From assembly GCA_902583075.1 (NCBI GenBank), contig CACHUN010000001.1, forward strand, positions 248,001-312,000: a stretch of DNA of 64,000 nucleotides. The letters are read 5' to 3'. The position numbers and the translations under genes were made by a program. Source of the DNA: an uncultured Pelagibacteraceae bacterium (GTDB lineage: Bacteria; Pseudomonadota; Alphaproteobacteria; Pelagibacterales; Pelagibacteraceae). The notes beneath the pieces are model-generated. The model was not told the origin of the DNA. It did no database searches and saw only the letters and a program-made list of their open reading frames with translations. Below, one piece after another: positions 27,423 through 35,888 of this stretch (position 1 is the stretch's first letter; each line of letters starts with the position of its first letter).

Positions 27423-27440
27423 GTTACAAATATTTTAAAT
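27423..27440 (-). promoter_or_regulatory. Candidate PhoB box upstream of phnM
   Basis: On the minus strand ATTTAAA-ATAT-TTGTAAC, two half-sites 11 bases apart, matching the pstS repeat with one mismatch. After 10 bases comes TATTAA as a -10-like element and the phnM ATG begins 22 bases after the box, which leaves no room for a leader. Confidence 0.5.
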
Positions 27441-27475
27441 TAGAGAAAATTTATATAAGTATTATAAGTTGAATT

Positions 27476-28189
27476 ATGAAAAAATATTCTAGATACGCTA
27501 TTTATTATGCACCTCCAAAAGAGAGTAGTCTAGAAGAATTTGGCAGATATTGGTTCGGTTGGGATCCACTTAATGCAAAGTTAATAAATAACAAACATAG
27601 AATTAATTATCTAAACAGATTTGGAATTAAAAACTTAATAAACATAGATAAAAATGTTTTAATTGCAAAGAAATATGGGTTTCACGGCACACTTATTCCT
27701 CCTTTTAAACTAAACAAAAATTATAGTACCAATACATTATTTAAAAAAACTGAGGAAATAGCAAAAAAATTCAAAAAATTTAAATTTTATAAATTTAAAT
27801 TAAAAAAAATGAATAATTTTTATGCTTTTGTTCAAAATAAAAAAAATAATAACATTAATAAGTTATCAAATAGACTAGTTAGAGAATTATTTAAATTTAG
27901 GTCACCTCTTACAAAAAAAGAAATTGATAGAAGAAATCCCTCTAAACTAAGTAAATTACAATTAAATATTTTATATAAATGGGGATACCCCTATTTAATG
28001 TCAGAATTTAATTTCCATATGACCCTTGCATCAGAGGTCACAGGAAACAAATTGTACCTTGAGTTAAAAAAAATTGAAAGAAACAAAGAAATCATTTTAA
28101 ATGAAATAAATAATTTTGATAAAATATATATATTTGGTGAAAACCAAAAAGGAATGTTTGAGAATTTAGAAAATTTTTCACTTAGCTAA
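27476..28189 (+). CDS. DUF1045 2H-phosphoesterase-like phosphonate metabolism protein
   Basis: 237 residues. Two His-x-Thr type motifs are visible, FHGTLIPPF (about residue 69) and FHMTLASEV (about residue 182), the hallmark of 2H phosphoesterases that open or hydrolyse cyclic phosphates and 2'-5' bonds. Members of this family (DUF1045) sit in phn clusters of many alphaproteobacteria. It lies between phnM and phnN but on the opposite strand; its end overlaps the phnN end by 12 bases. Because no phnP is seen in the window, I propose it may hydrolyse phosphoribosyl 1,2-cyclic phosphate. That role is inference. Confidence 0.85.
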   Translation: MKKYSRYAIYYAPPKESSLEEFGRYWFGWDPLNAKLINNKHRINYLNRFGIKNLINIDKNVLIAKKYGFHGTLIPPFKLNKNYSTNTLFKKTEEIAKKFKKFKFYKFKLKKMNNFYAFVQNKKNNNINKLSNRLVRELFKFRSPLTKKEIDRRNPSKLSKLQLNILYKWGYPYLMSEFNFHMTLASEVTGNKLYLELKKIERNKEIILNEINNFDKIYIFGENQKGMFENLENFSLS

Positions 28190-28714
28190 AATTATTTTTT
28201 TCAATTTATTTGCACCTATAGCTATTGATTTATTATTATTTATAGTAATTATATTTTTCGGTAGTAAATTAATTTTTCTTTTTATCCTTTTATTAATTGA
28301 TTTTTTGTCTTCTCTAGCTCGATTTACAAGTCTCTTTTTAATAATTGTTGATGGGGCAATAATATTAATTATTTTAACGTTATTAACTTTTTTTTTTACT
28401 TTAAAAAGTACTTTTCTTGATCCATTAAAAATTACTGTTTTACCTTCCTCTATTTTTTTTATTTCCTTAAATGGAATACCGTATGAAAAACCATGAGCTT
28501 TCCAGTAAACAAAGAAATGTTTTTTTAAAATCTTATCTTCAAAATTTTTAATTGATATGCTGTAATGATCTTCATTTTTAATATCTTTTTTCCTAGTAAT
28601 GTACCTTTTTACCAAAATGGAATTAGGAATTTTTTTAATTACTTTTTTTAATAAAGTATCTTTTCCTGATCCTGATGGTCCAACGACTACGATAAGCTGA
28701 CCGTTATTTTGCAT
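28178..28714 (-). CDS. phnN: Ribose 1,5-bisphosphate phosphokinase PhnN
   Basis: 178-residue P-loop kinase of the guanylate-kinase fold; Walker A VVGPSGSGKDTLLKK at the N terminus, then the VKRYITRK substrate loop and HFFVYWKAHGFSYGIP. It converts ribose 1,5-bisphosphate to PRPP, the last step that returns the C-P lyase ribose to metabolism. Start overlaps phnL by 11 bases; last gene of the leftward phnGHIJKLN block. Confidence 0.92.
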   Translation of the reverse strand: MQNNGQLIVVVGPSGSGKDTLLKKVIKKIPNSILVKRYITRKKDIKNEDHYSISIKNFEDKILKKHFFVYWKAHGFSYGIPFKEIKKIEEGKTVIFNGSRKVLFKVKKKVNNVKIINIIAPSTIIKKRLVNRAREDKKSINKRIKRKINLLPKNIITINNNKSIAIGANKLKKIILAK

Positions 28715-29381
28715 CTGGTATTTTTGTAATATCTATTTCCCTAGCATTTAAATATTTACGTGAATATTCATCATGAAAAATACCAATTATTGAAGATCCA
28801 CTATCCTTTTTTTCATTAATCAAATTCAAAACAATATCTTTGTTAACACTATCTAAACTAGCAGTTGGTTCATCTAGTAATAAACATGGATAATTTCTAA
28901 TCAGTCCCCTAGCAACATTAACTCTTTGTTGTTCTCCACCTGAAAAAGTTAGTGGCGATAAATTCCATAAGTTTTTATCTATATTAAGTTTTAGTAAAAT
29001 TTTTTCAGCTTTTTCACGAACTTCATCTTGATCTGAATTTATTTCTAATAAGGGCTCCATAACAATTTCAATTGTAGGAACACGAGGTATCACTCTTAGA
29101 AATTGACTAACATATCCTATTATATTTTTTCTAAGTTCAATAATATTTCTCGGATATGTATGATCTATGTTGTGATTATTAATTTTAATTTGTCCTGATT
29201 GAAAAACATAGTTTCCATAAATCATTTTTAAAATACTAGACTTTCCAACACCTGATGGTCCTGTTAACGCTACAATTTCTCCAGGATTAATTTTCAAATT
29301 CAAATTATTAAAAACTAATATGTTTGTTTTGCCCTGATTATGAAGTGTAAATTTTTTTGTAATTTTATTTAGTTCAATCAT
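28704..29381 (-). CDS. phnL: C-P lyase ABC-type subunit PhnL
   Basis: 225-residue ABC ATPase-like protein, one of the core nucleotide-binding factors of C-P lyase, not a membrane transporter. Walker A GPSGVGKSS (about residue 40), signature TFSGGEQQRVNVARGL, Walker B CLLLDEPTASLDS. The RKNIIGYVSQFLRVIPRVP stretch is typical of PhnL. It helps form ribose 1-phosphonate 5-triphosphate with PhnI, G and H. Two bases separate it from phnK. Confidence 0.93.
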   Translation of the reverse strand: MIELNKITKKFTLHNQGKTNILVFNNLNLKINPGEIVALTGPSGVGKSSILKMIYGNYVFQSGQIKINNHNIDHTYPRNIIELRKNIIGYVSQFLRVIPRVPTIEIVMEPLLEINSDQDEVREKAEKILLKLNIDKNLWNLSPLTFSGGEQQRVNVARGLIRNYPCLLLDEPTASLDSVNKDIVLNLINEKKDSGSSIIGIFHDEYSRKYLNAREIDITKIPDAK

Positions 29382-29383
29382 TT

Positions 29384-30151
29384 TTAAACCTGTAATACTG
29401 AACTAACTAATAACTGAGTATAAGAATGTTGCGGATCATCTAATACCTGATCACAAAGTCCAGACTCAACAGCCTCCCCATTTTTCATAACAATAATTTT
29501 ATCAGCTAACAATCTAATCACTGCTAAATCGTGAGAAACGATTACAACTGATAAATTTAATTCTCTAACTAATTTTCTTAACAAATCTAAAATTTTTGCT
29601 TGAACAGAAACATCAAGACCTCCTGTTGGTTCGTCCATGAAAATTATTTTAGGACTCGTAACCAAATTTTTTGCTATTTGTAATCTTTGCAACATTCCAC
29701 CAGAAAATGTTCTTGGAAAATCATCTACTCTACTTTTATCGATTTCTACTTTATCTAACCATTTAAAAATAGTTTGCCTAATATTTCCATAATTTCTTTG
29801 TCCAATCGACATTAATCTTTCACTAATATTTCCACCAGCACTTACATCTAATCTTAAACCGTCTCTAGGATTTTGGTGAACAAAAGCTAATTCAGTTCTT
29901 ATCAATAACCTTTTCAATGACTCAGATATTTCTAGAAAATCAATCGTTTCATTACCTGTTTCAATTAAGATTTTTCCACTATCAGGAATAAGATTGCCTG
30001 ATATGGAATTTATAAAAGTTGTTTTTCCTGAGCCAGATTCTCCTACTACACCAACGACTTCCCCAGGATATAATGTCAAATTCATATTTTTGCATCCCAC
30101 TTGATTACCGTAATATTTGTTTAAATTATGAACTGACAAAATTGGTTGCAT
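29384..30151 (-). CDS. phnK: C-P lyase ABC-type subunit PhnK
   Basis: 255-residue ABC ATPase related to dipeptide transporter ATPases, which docks on the PhnGHIJ core. Walker A GESGSGKTTFIN, the AFVHQNPRDGLRLDVSAGGNI Q-loop segment (typical of PhnK), signature TFSGGMLQRLQIAKNL, Walker B IIFMDEPTGGLDVSVQ. Between phnJ and phnL in the expected order, without gaps. Confidence 0.94.
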   Translation of the reverse strand: MQPILSVHNLNKYYGNQVGCKNMNLTLYPGEVVGVVGESGSGKTTFINSISGNLIPDSGKILIETGNETIDFLEISESLKRLLIRTELAFVHQNPRDGLRLDVSAGGNISERLMSIGQRNYGNIRQTIFKWLDKVEIDKSRVDDFPRTFSGGMLQRLQIAKNLVTSPKIIFMDEPTGGLDVSVQAKILDLLRKLVRELNLSVVIVSHDLAVIRLLADKIIVMKNGEAVESGLCDQVLDDPQHSYTQLLVSSVLQV

Positions 30152-31033
30152 TTAATTATTTTCCATTCTTTGATTACAATAATTTGTATCTGAACATATA
30201 AATGATCTATTACCGTCATCATCAATAATTATTTCATCTAAAAAACTCTCATTTGATCCACAAATAGAACATTTATGAGGTGCCTTTGAGGGATCAAATG
30301 GATAATCTTCAAAATCAAGACTCGTTACTTCAGTATATGGTGGTATTGCATAAATTCTTTGTTCTCTTCCTGCTCCAAATAATTGAATAGCAGGGTTATT
30401 GTTCATTTTTGGGTTATCAAATTTTGGAATAGGTGATGGGTCCATTATATATCTATCATTTGTCTTTACCGGATAAGCATATGCTGTTTCTATATGACCA
30501 TTTTTGGTAATATCTTCATATAACTTTACATGCATAATTCCATATTCTGATAGTGCATGCATTTTTTTAGTTTCTTGATATCTTGGTTCTAAAAACGCAA
30601 GAGGTTCTGGTATTGGAACCTGATAAACAAGTATTTGTTTTTCTTTTAACTTTTCTTCTGGAATTCTGTGTCTTGTCTGAATTATCGAAGCTTGGCTTGT
30701 TTTTTCTGTGGTCTTAATATTAGCAGTTTTTTTAAAGAAATTTCTAATTGAAACTGCGTTTGTAGTATCATCTGCTCCTTGGTCAATAACTTTTATCACA
30801 TCGTCAGTTGTTAAACATGACGATGTTACTTGAACCCCTCCTGTTCCCCATCCGTATGGCATAGGCATTTCTCTAGATGAAAATGGAACTTGATAACCTG
30901 GTATACAAAGAGCTTTAATCAAAGCTCTTCTTATCATTCTTTTTGTATTTTCGTCTAAATAAGCAAAATTATAAATTTCATCTTGAGCTGCAACAGTATT
31001 TTTTTTATTTTTAAATTTAAGTACGTTGTTCAT
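30152..31033 (-). CDS. phnJ: Carbon-phosphorus lyase PhnJ
   Basis: Radical SAM enzyme that breaks the C-P bond of alpha-D-ribose 1-phosphonate 5-phosphate, releasing a hydrocarbon (methane from methylphosphonate). 293 residues. The essential cysteines are at residues 255, 258, 280 and 286 (CSIC ... FICSDTNYC), with the same CX2CX21CX5C spacing as E. coli PhnJ. PMPYGWGTGGVQVTSSCL is also a family motif. Its start overlaps phnI by 17 bases. All core residues are intact, so the enzyme is expected to be active. Confidence 0.96.
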   Translation of the reverse strand: MNNVLKFKNKKNTVAAQDEIYNFAYLDENTKRMIRRALIKALCIPGYQVPFSSREMPMPYGWGTGGVQVTSSCLTTDDVIKVIDQGADDTTNAVSIRNFFKKTANIKTTEKTSQASIIQTRHRIPEEKLKEKQILVYQVPIPEPLAFLEPRYQETKKMHALSEYGIMHVKLYEDITKNGHIETAYAYPVKTNDRYIMDPSPIPKFDNPKMNNNPAIQLFGAGREQRIYAIPPYTEVTSLDFEDYPFDPSKAPHKCSICGSNESFLDEIIIDDDGNRSFICSDTNYCNQRMENN

Positions 31034-32096
31034 TTTTTTTATACTCTTCTCTAATTTTTCTTACTAAATCCAATTCCGCCTGAAAATCTACATAATGAGG
31101 TAATTTGATATGTTCTAAAAAACCTGTAGCTTGAATATTATCACAATGAGATATAACAAATTCTTCATCTTGAGCAGCAACACCTAAGTACTCCTCACCA
31201 AATTCTTTCCATCTCATTGATCTGTCAACCAAAGCCATAGAAATAGCTTTTCTCTCTAATTGACCAAAAACTAAACCATATCCACGGGTAAATTGAGCAG
31301 GTATTTTTTTACTACCTTTAAATTGGTTTACTGACTCACACTCAGTAAACATGACATCAGCAATATTTATTTCTATACCTAATTCTGGAATTTCAAATTG
31401 AACCTCAACGTAACCAGTTCTTAATTCACCAACAAATGCATGATTTCTAGCATACCCTCTCTGTGTTGAATAAGCTAAACCAAGAAGAAAACCTTCATCT
31501 CCTCTTGAAAGAGATTGCAATCGTTCAGATCTTGTTAAAGGAAAATTAATTGGGTTTCTTGTAATATCTTTAGATGTTTTGCCACTAGGTATTTCTTTCT
31601 GAATTAACCCTTCTTTATTTAAAAAGCTTAAAACATGTGGGATTTCTTTATCATCATATTTTTCAATCTTAGCTTTTTCATACTCTCCATCAGCAAGAAG
31701 CTTGAAATCAAGTAAACGGTGTGTGTAGTCAAATGTTGGGCCTAACTTTTGTTTACCTGGGATATCTTTAAATGTTGCAGATATTCTTCTTAGACATAAC
31801 ATTTTGCCAGTTTCGATAGGTTTGCTTGAACCAATTCTAGGTAAAGTAGTTCTATAGGCTCTCACTAGAAAAATTGCTTCAATCAAGTCACCTCTAGACT
31901 GTTTGATTGCAAGAGCAGACAAATCTTTGTCATATAAAGATCCTTCTGACATAACTCTATCAACACTTAAAGTTAGTTGTTCACTAATTTGTTTAATATT
32001 TAGTTCTGCTATATTTACATCCCCTCTTCTTATTTCGGATAACCAGGAATGTGCGTTATTTATTGCCTTTTCCCCACCTTTTACTGATACATACAT
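31017..32096 (-). CDS. phnI: Alpha-D-ribose 1-methylphosphonate 5-triphosphate synthase subunit PhnI
   Basis: Nucleosidase core of the C-P lyase complex that transfers the phosphonate to the ribose of ATP. 359 residues; begins YVSVKGGEKAINNAHSWLSEIRRGD and contains QSRGDLIEAIFLVRAYRTTL and FVISHCDNIQATGFLEHIKLPHYVDFQAEL-type family stretches. One base after phnH. Typical length and order. Confidence 0.95.
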   Translation of the reverse strand: MYVSVKGGEKAINNAHSWLSEIRRGDVNIAELNIKQISEQLTLSVDRVMSEGSLYDKDLSALAIKQSRGDLIEAIFLVRAYRTTLPRIGSSKPIETGKMLCLRRISATFKDIPGKQKLGPTFDYTHRLLDFKLLADGEYEKAKIEKYDDKEIPHVLSFLNKEGLIQKEIPSGKTSKDITRNPINFPLTRSERLQSLSRGDEGFLLGLAYSTQRGYARNHAFVGELRTGYVEVQFEIPELGIEINIADVMFTECESVNQFKGSKKIPAQFTRGYGLVFGQLERKAISMALVDRSMRWKEFGEEYLGVAAQDEEFVISHCDNIQATGFLEHIKLPHYVDFQAELDLVRKIREEYKKNEQRT

Positions 32097-32097
32097 T

Positions 32098-32652
32098 TTA
32101 TAGCTCTCCTATTTTCAATGATCTTGGTATTGAATAAAATTTATCATTATCAACAAAATAAAAATCAAGTCCTAATGGAAATTGCTGGTTATTTTTTTTT
32201 ATAACCTCTCTATCAGGTAAAAATATACTTTTAGAACTTTTAATACCAGGACCAGAAATTATGGCATTTGGTTTTTCAAATTGGGACTGGCAAATAATTG
32301 TACACGATTGATCAGGATTTTGCTCGTCCCCCTTTTTAAATTCATCTAATGGTAAAAGATCATCCCAAGTACCAATTGTAAAATTTGCATTTTTTTTATC
32401 TGTAATGTTTGCACCTGTATTAAATTTAATCCAATCAATAGTTTCTTGATTGTTAACATCACCACCTAAAAAAATATTTGAATAACTATCACAAAAAGTT
32501 TTTATTATTGAACAACTAGCTGAAAACATATTCGAAGGGGGATCTATATTTTTTAATGTCTCAATTGAACCGGGATATGAGGTTGCAAACAAAATACTTC
32601 TAAAATAATCAGCACTTACTTGAGAATTATTTTTTTTAGAAACAACTTCCAT
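32098..32652 (-). CDS. phnH: C-P lyase subunit PhnH
   Basis: 184-residue core component of the PhnGHIJ complex. Recognised by position between phnG and phnI, length, and the conserved region SGPGIKSSKSIFLPDREVI and FPLGLDFYFVDNDKFYSIPRS near the C terminus. Divergent in sequence from enterobacterial PhnH in the middle part. Three bases from phnG and one from phnI. Confidence 0.9.
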   Translation of the reverse strand: MEVVSKKNNSQVSADYFRSILFATSYPGSIETLKNIDPPSNMFSASCSIIKTFCDSYSNIFLGGDVNNQETIDWIKFNTGANITDKKNANFTIGTWDDLLPLDEFKKGDEQNPDQSCTIICQSQFEKPNAIISGPGIKSSKSIFLPDREVIKKNNQQFPLGLDFYFVDNDKFYSIPRSLKIGEL

Positions 32653-32655
32653 AGA

Positions 32656-33099
32656 TTATTTATCCTCACCTCTTACCAAGGTAAAAAAATCAACTTTAGT
32701 AGCTTCTGTTTTAGATAATATTTCATTTCTTTTGTTATTTTTATATTTAATTAATTTATCAATTATATTTCTTTTAATTATTTCTTTTTTTTCAGTTTGC
32801 ATCAATGCATCACACAAAGCTGCAATTTTGGATTTATATTTATTTCTACCTTGAACATAACCATGTCCTTGAATTTTTTTATCTAAACTTAATGAACATC
32901 TCGTTATAGTTACTTCTCCAACATTAAAATTATCACCTGTGACGCCTGCTTTTCCTTGAACCATAACACTGCCAATCTCAGGTTCTCTTAACCAATTATA
33001 TTCTATTTTCATATTTAAATTGTCCCAAAGCGATATTAGATAATTTTCATCTGCTGTTGCTAAGTAACTTAACCATTGTTTTCTTGATTCATTTTTCAT
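32656..33099 (-). CDS. phnG: C-P lyase subunit PhnG
   Basis: 147-residue first subunit of the C-P lyase complex: RKQWLSYLATADENYL at the N terminus, WLREPEIGSVMVQGKAGVTG and FNVGEVTITRCSLSL are family motifs. The frame extends to a TTG at 33111, but the ATG at 33099 gives the usual N terminus. First gene of the leftward phnGHIJKLN operon and divergent from phnF. A GntR-type operator candidate lies directly upstream. Confidence 0.92.
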   Translation of the reverse strand: MKNESRKQWLSYLATADENYLISLWDNLNMKIEYNWLREPEIGSVMVQGKAGVTGDNFNVGEVTITRCSLSLDKKIQGHGYVQGRNKYKSKIAALCDALMQTEKKEIIKRNIIDKLIKYKNNKRNEILSKTEATKVDFFTLVRGEDK

Positions 33100-33103
33100 A
33101 ATA

Positions 33104-33119
33104 CTATACAACTAGACAA
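33104..33119. promoter_or_regulatory. Candidate PhnF (GntR/HutC) operator
   Basis: On the minus strand TTGTCTAG followed by TTGTATAG, two near-identical 8-base units directly before phnG. GTCTAG/GTATAG cores resemble half-sites bound by HutC-subfamily GntR regulators; phnF, such a regulator, starts 46 bases away on the other strand. The full palindrome is not perfect, so this is tentative. Confidence 0.35.
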
Positions 33120-33165
33120 GTACTAAAATTAAAAATAATTTCAATATATTATTTATTAAAATTTT

Positions 33166-33876
33166 ATGACAACAAAAGATTTGCTTTGGAAGGAAATATA
33201 CAATTCAATCAAAAGAGAAATTGTTTTAAATAAGTACAAAATTAATAAAAAGTTAGATTCTGAGAATGACTATGCAAAACAATTCAATGTCAATAGACAC
33301 ACTATAAGAAGAGCTTTTAAAGAACTTAAAGATGATAATTTAATATATTCAAAAAGAGGTCTTGGAGTATTTGTTAAATCATCAAAAATTAATTACTCAA
33401 TTAGTAAAAACGTACGATTTACTGAGAATATACTTCAAGAAAACCAATCAGTAAGAATTGAAATAAAAAGTTTTGATATTGCTGAATGCAATCCTTTTGA
33501 AAAAAAAGAACTCAACTTAAAAAAAAATGACAAAGTTACACGCATAAATAGCATAGGTTTTGTCAACAATTCACCTTCTGTAATAACTTTCAGATCGATT
33601 CCTTATAAAAAATTTCCAAAATTTATTAATTATTTTGTTAAAAAACAATCAGTAACCAAAGCTTTTAATTTATTGAATATCAAACTAATTAAAAGATCAA
33701 AAACTCTAATCAATGCTGAAATTGCAGACAAAATAAAATCAAATTTATTAAATATAAATGAGGGGGAAGCACTATTAAAAACTTCATCTGTTAATGTCGA
33801 TTTTAAAAACAATCCTATAGAGTTAAGTGAAAGTTATTTTATTGGATCTAAAATTCAATTTTTAATAAAAAATTAG
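33166..33876 (+). CDS. phnF: Phosphonate regulator PhnF (GntR/HutC family)
   Basis: 236 residues: winged-helix domain at about 8-72 (DSENDYAKQFNVNRHTIRRAFKEL is the recognition region) and a UTRA ligand-binding domain at about 90-235 with RINSIGFVNNSP and ELSESYFIGSKIQFLI. Divergent from the phnG operon and upstream of phnCDEE, the usual position for PhnF. It is expected to repress C-P lyase genes in response to a phosphorus metabolite. Confidence 0.88.
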   Translation: MTTKDLLWKEIYNSIKREIVLNKYKINKKLDSENDYAKQFNVNRHTIRRAFKELKDDNLIYSKRGLGVFVKSSKINYSISKNVRFTENILQENQSVRIEIKSFDIAECNPFEKKELNLKKNDKVTRINSIGFVNNSPSVITFRSIPYKKFPKFINYFVKKQSVTKAFNLLNIKLIKRSKTLINAEIADKIKSNLLNINEGEALLKTSSVNVDFKNNPIELSESYFIGSKIQFLIKN

Positions 33877-33929
33877 ATTTTCTACCTTAGGTTTAAATTT
33901 CATATAACTTAAACAAAATTTAAAAGATT

Positions 33930-33947
33930 CATTAATAATATTTTAAC
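33930..33947 (+). promoter_or_regulatory. Tentative PhoB box upstream of phnC
   Basis: CATTAAT-AATA-TTTTAAC read on the plus strand, 36 bases before phnC, with further weaker 11-base-spaced units at 33908 and 33919. Only one half-site fits the pattern exactly and the region is very AT-rich, so chance is a real possibility. Confidence 0.3.
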
Positions 33948-33983
33948 ATTTATTAAAGATTAGAGGATTAATAAATTCCTCAA

Positions 33984-34808
33984 ATGATTATTAAAAAAGT
34001 TAACAAATTTTTCGGTGATAATCATGCCGTTAAAAACGTTTCTTTTGAGGTTAACAAACCTCAAATGATAGGAATCATAGGTAGATCTGGGGCTGGTAAA
34101 TCAACATTACTAAGAATTATAAATCGACTTACCGACGCAACAGATGGTTCGATTGAAATTGAAGGTCAAAATATTCTAGATTTAAAAAGTAAGGAAAAGA
34201 GATCATGGCAAAGAAACTGTGCAATGATTTTTCAACAATTTAATTTAGTCCCACGATTAGATGTTCTAACAAATGTAATATTAGGCAGATTAAATTATCA
34301 GGGCTCATTTAGAGCATCTTTAAAAATGTTTTCTCGAGATGAAAGAGCTGATGCTTTGATTTTACTTAACAACTTAGGTATGGCTAACACTGCTCTCCAA
34401 AGAGCTGAAACATTATCTGGAGGTCAACAGCAACGTGTAGCTATATGCAGAGCTTTGATGCAAAATCCTAAAATGATTTTAGCAGACGAACCTATAGCAT
34501 CTTTAGATCCAATGAATGCAAGAATGGTAATGGAATCATTAAGAAAAATTCATGACGAAAAAAATTTAACAGTTATTTCAAATCTTCATACACTTGATAC
34601 AGCAAAAACTTATTGTGATCGAATTATTGGAATGAAAGATGGTGAAATAGTCTTTGATGATTTGCCTGAAAAATTATCAGATAAACTTGCAAGAGAAATT
34701 TATGGTGCAGAGGCTGATGAAGCTTTTGAGCCACAAGTAACATCTACAGAGCTTAAAACAAAAAAAAAGATAAATGGAGATGTTGAGAAAGAATTTGCAA
34801 CTGCATGA
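33984..34808 (+). CDS. phnC: Phosphonate ABC transporter ATP-binding protein PhnC
   Basis: 274-residue ABC ATPase. Walker [10 protein letters not shown] (about residue 36), signature [17 protein letters not shown], Walker [20 protein letters not shown] with the PhnC-type IASLDP. A Lys/Glu-rich tail of about 30 residues follows. First gene of phnCDEE; the periplasmic receptor gene follows after 66 bases. Powers uptake of phosphonates for the adjacent C-P lyase. Confidence 0.95.
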   Translation: MIIKKVNKFFGDNHAVKNVSFEVNKPQMIGIIGRSGAGKSTLLRIINRLTDATDGSIEIEGQNILDLKSKEKRSWQRNCAMIFQQFNLVPRLDVLTNVILGRLNYQGSFRASLKMFSRDERADALILLNNLGMANTALQRAETLSGGQQQRVAICRALMQNPKMILADEPIASLDPMNARMVMESLRKIHDEKNLTVISNLHTLDTAKTYCDRIIGMKDGEIVFDDLPEKLSDKLAREIYGAEADEAFEPQVTSTELKTKKKINGDVEKEFATA

Positions 34809-34874
34809 GATCAATAACTCATCGTTACAAATATAAATAAGTCGAGAGACTAAAATTATAAAAAGGAGACAATT

Positions 34875-35825
34875 ATGTTTAATAAACTAACAAGAGTTAT
34901 TGCACTTTTAGCTATGGTGTTTTTTTCAACGCAAGCTAATGCGGTAACTTACACGGGTCCAAAAATGGACTTAAGTAAATACCAACCAGAATTTAGAGTT
35001 GGTTTTTTAGGTGACGAAGCAGCTCAAGATATTATAGCTAGAAATGAATGTTTCATGCCGTATATCGAAGCCGCTTATGGTGTACCTGCTAAATTCTTTA
35101 CATTTAAAGATTACGCAGGAACAATGGAGTCGATGCTAGGTGGTAATCTAGATTACACATGGTTTGGTTCATCCGGATATGCGGGTATGTATCTTAAAGA
35201 TCCAACTGCAGTAGTACCAGTACTAACAAGAATGCAGCCAACAGGTGATATGGGTTACTACTCTGTTGCAGTAGCAACTAAAGCATCTGGAATTAAATCA
35301 ATGGCAGATCTTAAAGGTAAATCTTTTGGTTGGGCTGACCCTAACTCTACATCAGGTTTTTTAATTCCTTCAATTGAATTAAAGGCTATGGGTATGGACC
35401 CAGATACATATTTTTCAAAAACACAGTTTTCTGGAGGACATGAAAACAATGTATTAGCGGTAATGAATGGTGATGTTGATGCTGGTGTAACATGGGTATC
35501 TGGTGTTGGTAGCTGGGAAGAAGGATATTCGTCAGGGAATTTAAGAAAAATGGTTGATAAAGGGATTTTAAATATGGACGACATTGTTCAAATTTGGTCT
35601 TCAAAATTAATTCCTAATGGTCCAATTGTGATGCCTACTTTTTTACCTGTTAGAGCACACCAAGTAATGATTGGTTTAAAGCAATGGATACACGAGAACG
35701 ATCCAAAATGTAGCGAAAACGTTGCAAACGGGATTGTAAAAAAATGGGTTCCGGTGGATCATTCTTTTTACGAGTCAGTTGTAGCTGCAAGAAAAGCTAA
35801 AATTGAAGCGCAAAAAAATAATTAA
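34875..35825 (+). CDS. phnD: Phosphonate ABC transporter substrate-binding protein PhnD
   Basis: 316-residue periplasmic receptor. Signal peptide at residues 1-23 (ends TQANA). FRVGFLGDEAAQDIIARNECF and FTFKDYAGTMESMLGGNLDYTWFG-type ligand region, LKGKSFGWADPNSTSGFLIP. A strong ribosome-binding site (AAGGAGAC) precedes the ATG. A perfect 11-bp hairpin follows the stop, probably to give more receptor than permease. Ligand specificity (2-aminoethyl- or methylphosphonate) cannot be told from sequence by eye. Confidence 0.95.
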   Translation: MFNKLTRVIALLAMVFFSTQANAVTYTGPKMDLSKYQPEFRVGFLGDEAAQDIIARNECFMPYIEAAYGVPAKFFTFKDYAGTMESMLGGNLDYTWFGSSGYAGMYLKDPTAVVPVLTRMQPTGDMGYYSVAVATKASGIKSMADLKGKSFGWADPNSTSGFLIPSIELKAMGMDPDTYFSKTQFSGGHENNVLAVMNGDVDAGVTWVSGVGSWEEGYSSGNLRKMVDKGILNMDDIVQIWSSKLIPNGPIVMPTFLPVRAHQVMIGLKQWIHENDPKCSENVANGIVKKWVPVDHSFYESVVAARKAKIEAQKNN

Positions 35826-35842
35826 TTAAACCCCCTATAATT

Positions 35843-35871
35843 AGAGGCAAAGACTGTAAATCTTTGCCTCT
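35843..35871 (+). terminator. Hairpin between phnD and phnE
   Basis: An 11-bp perfect stem (AGAGGCAAAGA / TCTTTGCCTCT) with a 7-base loop, 18 bases after phnD, followed by a short T-rich tract. phnE begins 18 bases later in the same direction, so this is a partial terminator or an mRNA-stabilising hairpin inside the operon. Confidence 0.75.
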
Positions 35872-35888
35872 GATTTATCTTTAAAATT

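Noticed and set aside
33963..33981. GAGGA/TCCTC inverted repeat just before phnC
   Set aside because: A 5-bp stem with a 9-base loop is too weak to call as a switch; it may include the ribosome-binding site by chance.
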